Assembly (NCBI GenBank): GCA_963556255.1
Contig: OY744615.1
Location: 13,799,531 to 13,863,530 of the forward strand
Origin: Allolobophora icterica
Taxonomy: Eukaryota > Annelida > Clitellata > Crassiclitellata > Lumbricidae
Length of the DNA stretch: 64,000 nt
Direction: 5' to 3'
The notes below the pieces were generated by a model that had not been told where the DNA came from, did no database searches, and worked only from the letters and a program-made list of their open reading frames with translations. The translations under genes were made by a program, and so were the position numbers. Shown here one piece after another: positions 53,315-62,739 of the stretch (the stretch's first letter is position 1; the number at the start of each line of letters is the position of its first letter).

Positions 53315-53431
53315 TTGTTATTATTATTATTATTTTTTTTTTCCCCGAGGTATACAGGATCCCTCAGGGACTTGAATATTAACTAAAATGGAAAATAAAG
53401 TGTCCGGAATGGCCCTATTCGTCTATTATTC

Positions 53432-53467
<36 letters not shown>

Positions 53468-53488
53468 TTTTTTTTTTTTATTTATTTA

Positions 53489-53527
<39 letters not shown>

Positions 53528-53530
53528 GTT
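53315..53530 (+). repeat. (ATT)n and poly-T microsatellite
   Basis: ATT triplet runs near 53318, 53430-53466 and 53500-53526 with poly-T stretches between. Confidence 0.9.
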
Positions 53531-54399
53531 ATTATTACTTAGTTACTTATATAGAGCTGATGTATGATGCACAAAGGTATCAAACGCTGGCGAACCAAAA
53601 CCAAACCGTGAACAATACAATAAACCATGAGCACAATCGAGTCAAATATATGAGAACAATATCATATACTGCGGACTGTGCCAGCACCAACATTTGCCTA
53701 TGTATGAACATGTGACACTCGTCGATACCTGGTCCGTCAACTTGTAGCAATTAATTATGTTGTGTTTAAACGAAACGAATAAATTCCTATATCGCATTGA
53801 ACAAATAATTATATTGATATAATATCAACTGGAAAGTTAAGATTTTTAATCTACAAACCTGTATAATCTGCAGAACCATTAATTTGGCCTATAGAAAAGC
53901 AGAAATTCGGACAACCAATTCTTCCATCCATGCACACGCAGAGCGAATACCCGAACACGTGCTTTGTTTACCGCGGACTGGACTTGAAGTTCAAGCCATG
54001 CATAAGGTCATAATGCAGAAGGCATAAGCGTTTTTGTGGCCTTGTCTTATAAGATGACTTGCTACTGGCATTTGTTATCAATCTTTAGCGCATTATGCTA
54101 TTCTGAGCATTTAAGGTTTGTAGGAGTTTTCCACTGATCTGTCTTCCACGTGCCTGTACAGATTTCTAAAAGACTTAGTGATATCTTTCTTCGGTAGTTG
54201 TCCTGCAGAAACGACCACTCACGGTCGTCCGACTTGATCGACAAGAAGGCTACACAAGGTTGGGAGGGCGCTGCGCAATACCGGAAGGACTATCGTAAAT
54301 AAGATATAAGGGAAAGAGTTTTAAGTGCCATGGTTCCACGAAGACATACAATCTGGTTTAGCCACGTTGTTAACAAGTAGGGCACAATTACAAATTATA
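53531..54399. other. Intergenic, no gene recognised
   Basis: Unique AT-rich sequence. Confidence 0.45.
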
Positions 54400-54720
54400 T
54401 GGTCATAAATACCTCGTCAACTGGCCACCATGGTTCAACATACCCTTCCACTGTGACTTAAGGATGTAAAAGAATACCATTTATTGGTTGCTATATATGG
54501 TCTATCCCATTCACTGACCATTATGGTCTAAAAGGCTTTATTCATCGGCCACTATATATATGGTAGACATTTTTGTTAGTTATAGACATGGTCTAAACGA
54601 CTCCGTTCACTGACCACTATGGTCTTAAAGACCCTGTTCACTGGCCATGGACTATGATGTAGAAGACCCGATCACTGCAGACCATGCATGCAGTATACGG
54701 TCCGAAACACTTTTTCATTG
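54400..54720 (+). repeat. Degenerate ~35-bp minisatellite with palindromic core (left part)
   Basis: Diverged units of the form TTCACTGACCACTATGGTC followed by TAAAAGACCC. GACCA/TGGTC gives each unit a small inverted repeat. The same array continues after the LTR element at 61920-62215. Confidence 0.65.
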
Positions 54721-54739
54721 GCCTTTGGCTTTCTCAATT

Positions 54740-54891
54740 GTGGGTCCTTCCACCTGATGCAGTGGAATGGGCTCCCGCTGCCCACTGGAACTGCACCTAC
54801 TACCTCTGAACAATTTGCCTGCGTTTCATAAATCACTCAAGTCTTTCTCTTTTAGCCGTGGCTGGACTGGGAGCACTCCTGAGTAGGTATC
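54740..54891 (+). pseudogene. L2/CR1-like LINE C-terminus, split by the LTR retrotransposon
   Basis: In shifting frames: QWNGLPL-type, APTTSEQF, FHKSLKSFSFSRGWTG, then the 3' UTR GGGAGCACTCCTGAGTAG. It continues at 61876 as TTTAAGGGGCGTTATATTAA and (TGAA)n. Same family as 48378-48672. Confidence 0.65.
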
Positions 54892-55365
54892 TGTCAACCC
54901 AATCCTTCCGTTGACAATCCTTCTGATTAAATCCTTGTTCTCTTTATACTTAACGCCTATTTAACGTTCACCTTTTGAACACTAATTCTACGTATAAGTA
55001 TAACCTGAATTAATCAGCAACACAGTTTAATATCTTTTCAGTTTAATAAGAAACAAACAGACAGAACTCAATTCGATTACAACTCAACTAGTCAGCCACA
55101 CTACTACAGCGAACATCGAATTCAAACTTCTCCAGTCAGCATAATTCTTCGCGCCCCTTGACACACCTGTCTTCTGTGCGCTTAAACGAACTCTAATAAT
55201 ATACATATAGCGCGCCGCTGCCGATATCGGCCGGCCGCGCGTGTCACTAAGACTAAACGTTATACATCTATCATATATACATATACACGTGAAACTAAAG
55301 TAAGCGCACTATATATATACGCTAATATCTCGCACTGCAAGACTGTACACAAAACTCAGTTCACA
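54892..55365 (-). repeat. 3' LTR (474 bp)
   Basis: Same sequence and length as 61397-61870. On the element strand it starts TGTGAACTGAG and ends GGGTTGACA. A GTATATATATAGTGCG stretch could serve as TATA box, and ATTAAA words could serve as polyadenylation signals. Confidence 0.95.
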
Positions 55366-55368
55366 TTA

Positions 55369-55384
55369 CCTCCTTCCTTCTTCT
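55369..55384 (-). other. Polypurine tract
   Basis: AGAAGAAGGAAGGAGG on the element strand, 3 nt (TAA) before the 3' LTR. This is the usual primer for plus-strand DNA synthesis. Confidence 0.85.
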
Positions 55385-55483
55385 GGAATTGAGCAAATTA
55401 AATTTCAAAATTTGCGAAATTACCAAAATACATGAAACATATATATATATATCTAACTAAATAATGAACAGTCTTACGATTAC

Positions 55484-58400
55484 TTATAACCTTGACAAAC
55501 AATCAGCAATAATATTCAATCTGCCCTTCTTGTACTTCACCTCAACATCAAAAGTTTGTAAGGCTAACGCCCAACGCACAAGTTTAGCAGACTTAGACAT
55601 TGACTCAGTCAAATATGTAAGAGGATTGTGATCAGTAAAAATGAAAATTTTTGATCCAATTATAATTTCTTTTAACTTGTTTAGAGCCCAAACAATAGCA
55701 TAGGCTTCCTTTTCCACAGTAGCCCATCTCTTCTGGGTATCAGTTAACTTCTGACTGATAAATGACACAGGGCGCTCTATTCCCTTGTCGTCCATCTGTG
55801 TTAAAACAGCACCGACTGCAAAGTCACTACTATCGCAGTACAAATTGAATGGTTTTCCCACTTCAAAAACATATAACACTACTTTGGATCGCACAGCCTC
55901 TTTAAGTAAATCAAATGCTTGCTGATGTTCAACAGTCCAATCAATCTTATCAGAAACACGTTTACTAGTTAAATCAGATAAAGGTTTCGCAATCTGTGCA
56001 AAGTCCTTAATAAACTGTCTGTAATAATTAAAAAATCCAAGCAGTTGCTTAACTTGCTTCTTAGTTTCTGGGATCTTCAAATTAGTCAAACTTTCAATTC
56101 TGTCTGGATTCATCTTTATCTTACCAGACCCAACCACATGACCGATAAACCTTACCTCACTCTTACCAAATATGCATTTTTTCAAATTCAAAGTAACGTT
56201 ATGCAATCTCATTTGCATCAAAAATGCATCTAGATGCTGCAAGTGAACTTTCCAACTGTCAGAATGCACAGCAATGTCATCAACATACGGTTCTGCAAAG
56301 TCACTTATAGGCTGTAAAACTAAATTTATCGCCTTAACAAAAGTTCGTCCTGAATTTATCATTCCAAAAGGAACACGAGTAAATTCATACAGTCCATTAT
56401 GTGTTACAAAAGCTGTTTTCCATTGATCAGATTGTTTTACAGGACAAGTCCAATAAGCACTTCGACAGTCCAAAATGGAAATCACATTAGACTTTCCAAC
56501 TTTGTTCAAAACGTCTCTGACAATCGGCATAGGATATTTACAATCCACTGTGAATGAGTTAATGTATCTGTAGTCACAGGCAAGTCTCAAAGATCCGTCT
56601 TTCTTTTTAACAATAACCAAAGGGCTTGCCATTCTGCTCGATGATGGTTTGATAATGTTTGTTTTTAACATTTCTTTGATCTGACGTTCCACTTCTGCTC
56701 GATAAATCAAAGGAATTCGGTATGCTGCAAATTCCTTTTCACGAAATCCTGGTTTTAGTTCAATTTCATGTTCAACCAATGTACATAATCCGGGTTTTTC
56801 TGAAAATCTGTCACAGTATTTGTTCAAAACTTTCAACAACTGTTCTTGCTGAGTTACTGTCAAATGGCTAATTTGTTCAGGATCGAGGTTAAGTGAATTC
56901 TTGTCATCTTGAACCTCATTCCTCATTGGTAATTCAACCACTGAACCAAAATCTTCATCTTCTTCAACGATTAGACCACAACTTAATGCTCGAGTAACAT
57001 ATTTTCTGATCTTGTTGGCGTGAATTATTTTTCGACCATTTTCTCCCATATCGACTAAATAAGAGTACTTTGATCTTCGATGTATGATCGTACATGGACC
57101 ATGCCATCGAGAAATAAGTTTGTTCGTTGACGTTGGATACAAAACTATGACTTTCTCACCAGCTTCAAATTCTTTGTGCTTTGCTCTCTTGTTATACTGA
57201 TTCGTGTATTGTAATTGCTTTTCTCGAGAGTAGGATTCTGCAAACAATAATGCTTTCTCCATATTTTCTTTGAGTTCTTTCAAATACTTTTCTGGTTTAA
57301 CTCCAACATGAGGTGGTAAGTTTATTTCTCTAGTCCAACTCTCTTTTAATATTGCCAATGGTCCTCTCGGAATTTTCCCATAGACAAGCATATATGGTGA
57401 TACTCCAGTAGTTGCATTCGGCACTTCTCGTAATGCCCACACTGTGAAAGGAATTATCTTGTGCCATTTCCTCGGGTTGTCTATTATCACATGATGGATC
57501 ATCTTTTTAAATGTCTGATTCCATCTTTCTACTAATCCAGCAGCCTCTGGGTGTCCTGGTGTGTCGAATCTTGGACTACAGCCCATTAAATTGAGAAATT
57601 CTCTTGTCAAACTGGCTGTGAAGTTCGTTCCTTGGTCACTTGTAATCACGGACGGCACACCAACGTTCATGAACAGTTCCGTCAACGCTTCACACACAGC
57701 CTTCGCTGTCAGCGATTTCAATAAGAAGATTGTAGGCCATCTGGTGCACGAGTCCACAATGCATAAACAATACTTGTGACCTGCAGCAGATACTGGATCG
57801 ATCGGGCCAACGAGGTCCATCGTCATTCTCCTGAAGGCGACCTCTTCTCTTGAGACAGGAGTGATAGGCACTCTATCCATCACCAGACTCCTTGCCTTTA
57901 ATTGACACTTCTCACAAGACTTACAAAATTTCACAATGTCTCTTCTCATCTTTGGCCATACAAAAGACAACTTTATTCGTTCTCTTGTTTTCTCTTCTCC
58001 TAGATGTCCTCCAAATACCGATTCATGCGCCAATTCCATCACTTTAATTCGTCTCTCTTTTGGTAACACTAGTTGATATATCGTCTGGTCTAATATCTGA
58101 TATTTCTTATGCAATAAACCGTTGATCACACAGAATTCAGATTCTTTCTCTTGTGCTAACTTCCACCACGGCTTCAACGATTCATCCTTTCTCTGTTGCT
58201 CTTCGAACTTCTTCGAATCAGCAATCTGCACCTTTTGTTCTTCGTCCATCTCTTCATCTCTATACAAGTCTCCTATCCCCACATCACATTCATTGTCTTC
58301 TTCCGTTTCATTTAATGTGCCATTCTCGCATGCAGCCATCTCTTGCTCATTCATCTCTGCTATTACACCATCTCGCGATAAGCCTCGTTGCTCATTACTT

Positions 58401-61033
58401 TCGTTTTCCTCATCACTTGAACTTCCATTTTCATTCTTCTCATCAACATCTACCATTTCCTGTTTCCGACTCTGCGCTCTCGTCATTACATTTGCTCGTA
58501 CACTCACATCTCCTTGTATCGTTTTAACTTTCATCTGTGGTACGGCTTTTAATTCGGCAATTATCTCTGGATGCAACAAGAATCTTTCTGTACTGCCCAT
58601 CTTTGCAATACTAGCACACATCAAGGTGACATAAGGTGTAAGTGAACACTGGATTTTACGCGGAAATCCCTCTTCTTTCACGTCACTATCACACAGTCTA
58701 ACATCCACTTTCACTAACTTCGCAGGAATGGCATCTCCTGCCACACATTGCAAATTCACTTTTCCAATTTGTTCCACCTTCATGCCTTCCAGTAATTCTT
58801 CACTAATCACCGGAATCTCTGCACCCGAGTCGCTCAGTGCTTTGACTTTCACTGGCTCTTTACCGTCTACTGCACGAATTTCAACCTCGACATATTGCAA
58901 GAACGATTTCTTCAATATTCGACTGTCATCTTTTCCTATGACTTCTCTCTGAATTTCAGCATCCAATAGAATTTCTTTTTGAATACCACATTTCATTACT
59001 GACTTTACTTCAGTCTCTTGGTTTTCTTGACTCGCGGTTTGATTATCTGTATCACTAACCACTTGAATCAAATTCACCCTTGTGTGTTCTTGATTTCTGC
59101 TAGAACTAGTTGCTGCCACTGGAACTGGACAAAATTTAACCAAATGTTTGTCTGAACCACAGTTGTGACAACGCTTCACAACCATGCCTCGTTGTTCATT
59201 TCCTTCATTTCTCTTATACTGCGTAAACGATGTGTTGCCTTCCCTCTTGGCAAACGGCGCTGACGATTTGTTAAATCCCTGACGACCAAACGTCACTTCT
59301 CTGGTCTCATTGGGTACAGGGACACTAGCCTTGACTTCTTTACCAATAAACTGATTCCCTGTTCCTGGATTACTTTTCCATTTTCCACTCTGGCTTTGGT
59401 TTACGGAACGTTGAGAAGGATAACTGTTTATATTTGGGATCGCAAACCCAATTCGATTGTTTACATGAATGTCTGCTAAGTCTGCCACTGCACTAGCTTG
59501 GAGACAGTCAGTTCCTTCCTTCGACAATACAAACTGTAGTGGACCTGGCGGTAAACATTCTTTTAGCTTATCCGCTACCAGCAAATCAAAGAGCGTATCA
59601 TACTCTCTGTTCACGTTTCGACTTCTCACGTAATAGTTTAGCAAGTTCTTCAGTCTTGCCGTAAACATCGTATAAGTCTCTTCTGTCGTCTTCTTAGCAT
59701 CCACAAATCTGGCTCTGTATTCTCTCGAGGTCAATTTAAATTCTTTTAGTAAGTGCTGCTTGACTCTATCATAATTGTCTAGATCATCGTATGACAATCT
59801 ATTCAGAACGGTTCGAGCTTTCGGCGTCATCAATGGTAGTAATAATTTCACCCAAAACGGCTTTTCCACAGCAAAACTACGAAACGCGTTCTCGACTGTT
59901 TCAAAATATAATGGCACCTCCATCATATCAGTTGGCATTTGAGGCAATACATGCTTCATTGCATCACCTATTTTCTTAATTTTTGACACCAAAGTTTCAC
60001 TTTCTTGCTGTTTCCTTCTTTCTGCTTCCCGTTCTTCTCTCATTTGCGTTTCTTTCAATGTCAATTTTGATTTCTCCAGTTTCAGACGTTCCTGTCTTTC
60101 TGCCTCTGCCTTTTCCAAACTTTCTTTCTGAAATTTGAGTTCTTCCTGTCTGATCTGTTCTGCACGTTCCAACTCTAACGTTCGTGCTTTTTCTTTTTCT
60201 TCTTCACGCATTCTCTTTGCTTCAATCTGTTGCTGACGAACCTCTTCATCACTTTTTCTAGCTTTTTCAGATTCAATCATCTGCTCCAGTCTTCTTCTTT
60301 CAGCATCTTCCCTATCTCTTTTCAACTGTTCTAACTGAATCTCAAACTGATTCTTTTGCAATTCAAGTTCTGCCTTACGCACTTGTTCTGCTTTATCTTC
60401 TCTCTCTCTTTGCAGACGCAATTCCTCTTGCCTTGCAAGTTCCGCTTTCTCTTCTTTCTCTCTCTGCAAGCGCAATTCTTCTTGCCTTGCAAGTTCCGCT
60501 TTCTCTTCTTTCTCTCTCTGCAGACGTTCTGCTTTCTCTTCTTTCTCTCTCTGCAAGCGCAATTCGTCTTGTCTTACACGTTCTGCTTCTTGTCTCAACT
60601 CTTTCTCTTCTTGTCTTCGTCTATCTTCTCTTTCTTTCTCTTCTTGTCTCCGTTTCTCCTCTCTTTCTTTCTCTTCTTGTCTCCGTTTCTCCTCCCTATC
60701 TTTCTCTTCTTGTCTCCGTTTCTCCTCCCTATCTTTCTCTTCTTGTCTCCGTTTCTCCTCTCTATCTTCTTTCATCATCATCCACTGCATCAACATCTCC
60801 ATAGACATAGGCACAGGAGGTTTTTCAATAGCCTTTTCTACGGCACCGCCAACGGCACCTTCTTCTTCGACTTCTTCTTTAACCCACACTTCAGCGAGTT
60901 CATGTATCATGTCACCACGTGACATACCTTCTAATTGTTCTTCCTTAAAACCGGCTTTCAACAAACGCTGTTTTAGCCTTTCCGTAGACATCTTCTTAAT
61001 ATCTGCTTGTCTTTCAGCACTTAGTTTCTCCAT
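55484..61033 (-). CDS. Gag-Pol polyprotein of Gmr1-like retrotransposon (1849 aa)
   Basis: Single frame from ATG 61033, the first ATG after the 5' LTR, with good context (A at -3, G at +4), to TAA at 55484. Approximate order: residues 8-50 SAP-like helix-turn-helix; 80-350 charged coiled coil with repeated REEKRRQEEKD units; 370-540 Gag capsid-like region; 622-636 CCHC zinc knuckle (CHNCGSDKHLVKFC); about 735 aspartic protease DSGA; 1003-1043 integrase HHCC zinc domain; integrase core Asp in MDLVGP (about 1070), Asp in TSDQGTNF (about 1132) and Glu in GLVERWNQ (about 1170); RT with catalytic YVDD (about 1581); RNase H with CDSSDFAVGAVL (about 1733) and TDHNPLTYL (about 1799). All catalytic residues I looked for are present. 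It makes the particle and the enzymes that copy and insert the element. Gag and Pol are fused without stop or frameshift, so the Gag:Pol ratio must be set by processing or another means. Confidence 0.95.
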   Translation of the reverse strand: MEKLSAERQADIKKMSTERLKQRLLKAGFKEEQLEGMSRGDMIHELAEVWVKEEVEEEGAVGGAVEKAIEKPPVPMSMEMLMQWMMMKEDREEKRRQEEKDREEKRRQEEKDREEKRRQEEKEREEKRRQEEKEREDRRRQEEKELRQEAERVRQDELRLQREKEEKAERLQREKEEKAELARQEELRLQREKEEKAELARQEELRLQREREDKAEQVRKAELELQKNQFEIQLEQLKRDREDAERRRLEQMIESEKARKSDEEVRQQQIEAKRMREEEKEKARTLELERAEQIRQEELKFQKESLEKAEAERQERLKLEKSKLTLKETQMREEREAERRKQQESETLVSKIKKIGDAMKHVLPQMPTDMMEVPLYFETVENAFRSFAVEKPFWVKLLLPLMTPKARTVLNRLSYDDLDNYDRVKQHLLKEFKLTSREYRARFVDAKKTTEETYTMFTARLKNLLNYYVRSRNVNREYDTLFDLLVADKLKECLPPGPLQFVLSKEGTDCLQASAVADLADIHVNNRIGFAIPNINSYPSQRSVNQSQSGKWKSNPGTGNQFIGKEVKASVPVPNETREVTFGRQGFNKSSAPFAKREGNTSFTQYKRNEGNEQRGMVVKRCHNCGSDKHLVKFCPVPVAATSSSRNQEHTRVNLIQVVSDTDNQTASQENQETEVKSVMKCGIQKEILLDAEIQREVIGKDDSRILKKSFLQYVEVEIRAVDGKEPVKVKALSDSGAEIPVISEELLEGMKVEQIGKVNLQCVAGDAIPAKLVKVDVRLCDSDVKEEGFPRKIQCSLTPYVTLMCASIAKMGSTERFLLHPEIIAELKAVPQMKVKTIQGDVSVRANVMTRAQSRKQEMVDVDEKNENGSSSDEENESNEQRGLSRDGVIAEMNEQEMAACENGTLNETEEDNECDVGIGDLYRDEEMDEEQKVQIADSKKFEEQQRKDESLKPWWKLAQEKESEFCVINGLLHKKYQILDQTIYQLVLPKERRIKVMELAHESVFGGHLGEEKTRERIKLSFVWPKMRRDIVKFCKSCEKCQLKARSLVMDRVPITPVSREEVAFRRMTMDLVGPIDPVSAAGHKYCLCIVDSCTRWPTIFLLKSLTAKAVCEALTELFMNVGVPSVITSDQGTNFTASLTREFLNLMGCSPRFDTPGHPEAAGLVERWNQTFKKMIHHVIIDNPRKWHKIIPFTVWALREVPNATTGVSPYMLVYGKIPRGPLAILKESWTREINLPPHVGVKPEKYLKELKENMEKALLFAESYSREKQLQYTNQYNKRAKHKEFEAGEKVIVLYPTSTNKLISRWHGPCTIIHRRSKYSYLVDMGENGRKIIHANKIRKYVTRALSCGLIVEEDEDFGSVVELPMRNEVQDDKNSLNLDPEQISHLTVTQQEQLLKVLNKYCDRFSEKPGLCTLVEHEIELKPGFREKEFAAYRIPLIYRAEVERQIKEMLKTNIIKPSSSRMASPLVIVKKKDGSLRLACDYRYINSFTVDCKYPMPIVRDVLNKVGKSNVISILDCRSAYWTCPVKQSDQWKTAFVTHNGLYEFTRVPFGMINSGRTFVKAINLVLQPISDFAEPYVDDIAVHSDSWKVHLQHLDAFLMQMRLHNVTLNLKKCIFGKSEVRFIGHVVGSGKIKMNPDRIESLTNLKIPETKKQVKQLLGFFNYYRQFIKDFAQIAKPLSDLTSKRVSDKIDWTVEHQQAFDLLKEAVRSKVVLYVFEVGKPFNLYCDSSDFAVGAVLTQMDDKGIERPVSFISQKLTDTQKRWATVEKEAYAIVWALNKLKEIIIGSKIFIFTDHNPLTYLTESMSKSAKLVRWALALQTFDVEVKYKKGRLNIIADCLSRL

Positions 61034-61376
61034 CTTACTTGTTTACTTCGGTGATTTCTCTTTTCAAAGAAGTCACGGTTTTTCTTGTTGTGTGAATCGA
61101 TAAACAAACGGGATTTCTTTTATATTTGTTCGTGGAAAACAACGAAATTTTTATACCGTTTCTCGTGTTCCACCGTCGATGATATCGTAAATTCGTCACA
61201 CAGCAACAACGCGTAGATTCTTCTAACACCGTCGTAGATTCTTCTAACACCGTTGTAAATTCTTTTATCACCTTCGTAGATTCTTCTATCCGCTGAAGGA
61301 GGTGATAACGTGAATTTTTATCCACTGTGAGTTTATATCCACCGTGAGTATTTATCCACCGTGCGTTCTTATCCAC
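61034..61376 (-). other. Retrotransposon leader with two short tandem arrays
   Basis: Between the primer-binding site and the Gag ATG. Four 17-bp units (61309-61376, form CGTGAGTWTTTATCCAC on the + strand) touch the primer-binding site. Four 21-bp units (61212-61295, CGTAGATTCTTCTAACACCGT, two identical) follow. A 113-codon frame crosses both and stops one base before the Gag ATG but contains no ATG, so translation is doubtful. A role in packaging, dimerisation or ribosome entry is speculation. Confidence 0.7.
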
Positions 61377-61392
61377 ACCGTCACTGCCACCA
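61377..61392 (-). other. Primer-binding site
   Basis: TGGTGGCAGTGACGGT on the element strand, 4 nt after the 5' LTR. The leading TGG pairs with a tRNA CCA end. The rest implies a tRNA ending ACTGCCACCA; I recall a leucine tRNA ending similarly (GCTGCCACCA), but the match is not exact. Confidence 0.7.
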
Positions 61393-61396
61393 ATAA

Positions 61397-61870
61397 TGTC
61401 AACCCAATCCTTCCGTTGACAATCCTTCTGATTAAATCCTTGTTCTCTTTATACTTAACGCCTATTTAACGTTCACCTTTTGAACACTAATTCTACGTAT
61501 AAGTATAACCTGAATTAATCAGCAACACAGTTTAATATCTTTTCAGTTTAATAAGAAACAAACAGACAGAACTCAATTCGATTACAACTCAACTAGTCAG
61601 CCACACTACTACAGCGAACATCGAATTCAAACTTCTCCAGTCAGCATAATTCTTCGCGCCCCTTGACACACCTGTCTTCTGTGCGCTTAAACGAACTCTA
61701 ATAATATACATATAGCGCGCCGCTGCCGATATCGGCCGGCCGCGCGTGTCACTAAGACTAAACGTTATACATCTATCATATATACATATACACGTGAAAC
61801 TAAAGTAAGCGCACTATATATATACGCTAATATCTCGCACTGCAAGACTGTACACAAAACTCAGTTCACA
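61397..61870 (-). repeat. 5' LTR (474 bp)
   Basis: No difference from 54892-55365 was seen in my reading. It should carry the promoter for the genomic RNA. Confidence 0.95.
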
Positions 61871-61918
61871 GTATCTTTAAGGGGCGTTATATTAATTCTC
61901 AGAATGAATGAATGAAAG
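61871..61918 (+). repeat. Target duplication GTATC and 3' end of the split LINE
   Basis: GTATC repeats 54887-54891. TTTAAGGGGCGTTATATTAA and GAATGAATGAATGA complete the LINE tail that stops at 54891. Confidence 0.85.
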
Positions 61919-61919
61919 T

Positions 61920-62215
61920 AACTTAAAAGACCCAGTTTATTGGTAACCATAGCCTAAAAGACCCCGTTCACTGACCACTATGGTCCAGAAGACCCTGTTC
62001 ACTGGCCATGGACAATGATTTAGAAGACCCGATCACTGACCAGTATAATGGTTCATTGGACCTTTTCATTGGCCAAAATAACTTGAAATACCAAGTTTAT
62101 TAGTTACCCTGCTATAGCCTAAAAGACCCCGTTCACTGACCACTATGGTCAAGAAGACCGCGTTCATTGGCCACCGTGGTCCAAAAGACCTCGTCCAATG
62201 GTCGCGTCCACTCAT
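61920..62215 (+). repeat. Degenerate ~35-bp minisatellite with palindromic core (right part)
   Basis: CCCCGTTCACTGACCACTAT then GGTCCAGAAGACC units, at least six. It is the continuation of 54400-54720 on the other side of the insertions. Confidence 0.7.
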
Positions 62216-62614
62216 GCGGCCCATAAACCAGGATTCAATTAGACGGTCGGCAACCGATCCCTCGGCCACACCAAACCCGTCTTGGCCGACTCCCTCGCGT
62301 GGCCTCTCCCTCTCAGACCCGCCCGGTCGGTCGGTCGGCCTGGGGACGTCCCACCCGTAATAGGACATCCATCACGCCCTTCGCGATATCGCCCCTAACC
62401 TCCTCCAACCATCGCTCCCTCAACGCCATCGCGGTTTACCAAAGCCAAGACAGAGGAGAGGACGATTGATTTCTGGAACAAACGGTTTCCCATTAAACCC
62501 GTTACAACGCCTCCAGCAATTGAACTGATTTATAATCCATATATACTATACATAATATATATATATTGCATCATCACTCGGTTAATATATGATTATATAT
62601 ATTGTATATGAGGA
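62216..62614. other. CpG-rich patch then AT-rich spacer
   Basis: 62200-62480 is GC/CpG-rich and unique (GCCCGGTCGGTCGGTCGGCC). 62520-62610 is TATA-rich. No gene recognised. Confidence 0.4.
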
Positions 62615-62739
62615 CGGATCGGAATGTTAGACAATGCGAAAGCAAGATGAGAAAAGAATTCTTACAGCAGAAGTGAGCTGGCTGCGGAAAATCGCAGGGA
62701 TTTCAAGACTGCAGAAAATAAGAAACGATGACATTAGGC
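62615..62739 (+). pseudogene. LINE fragment (left part), split by a hAT element
   Basis: MRKQDEKRILTAEVSWLRKIA followed by GISRLQKIRNDDIR: same protein segment as in the 5755-6390 copy. It continues at 63783. Confidence 0.75.

Larger units (their letters stand above)
54892..61870 (-). mobile_element. Complete Gmr1-like LTR retrotransposon, 6,979 bp
   Basis: Bounded by 474-bp LTRs (54892-55365 and 61397-61870) that I read as identical, with TG..CA ends and a 5-bp target duplication GTATC at 54887-54891 and 61871-61875. On the - strand the order is 5' LTR, primer-binding site, leader with tandem repeats, one 1849-codon Gag-Pol frame, polypurine tract, 3' LTR. Pol order is protease, integrase, reverse transcriptase, RNase H. 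This is the arrangement known for the Gmr1 group of Ty3/gypsy-like elements and is the reverse of ordinary gypsy elements. Identical LTRs and an unbroken frame imply a recent insertion that may still be competent. No envelope-like frame is present. Confidence 0.95.

Noticed and set aside
61035..61376. 113-codon frame in the retrotransposon leader as a separate gene
   Set aside because: It has no ATG and mostly translates the two tandem arrays; reported as leader structure instead.
61212..61376. CRISPR-like array
   Set aside because: Units of 17 and 21 bp without spacers, within an animal retrotransposon leader.
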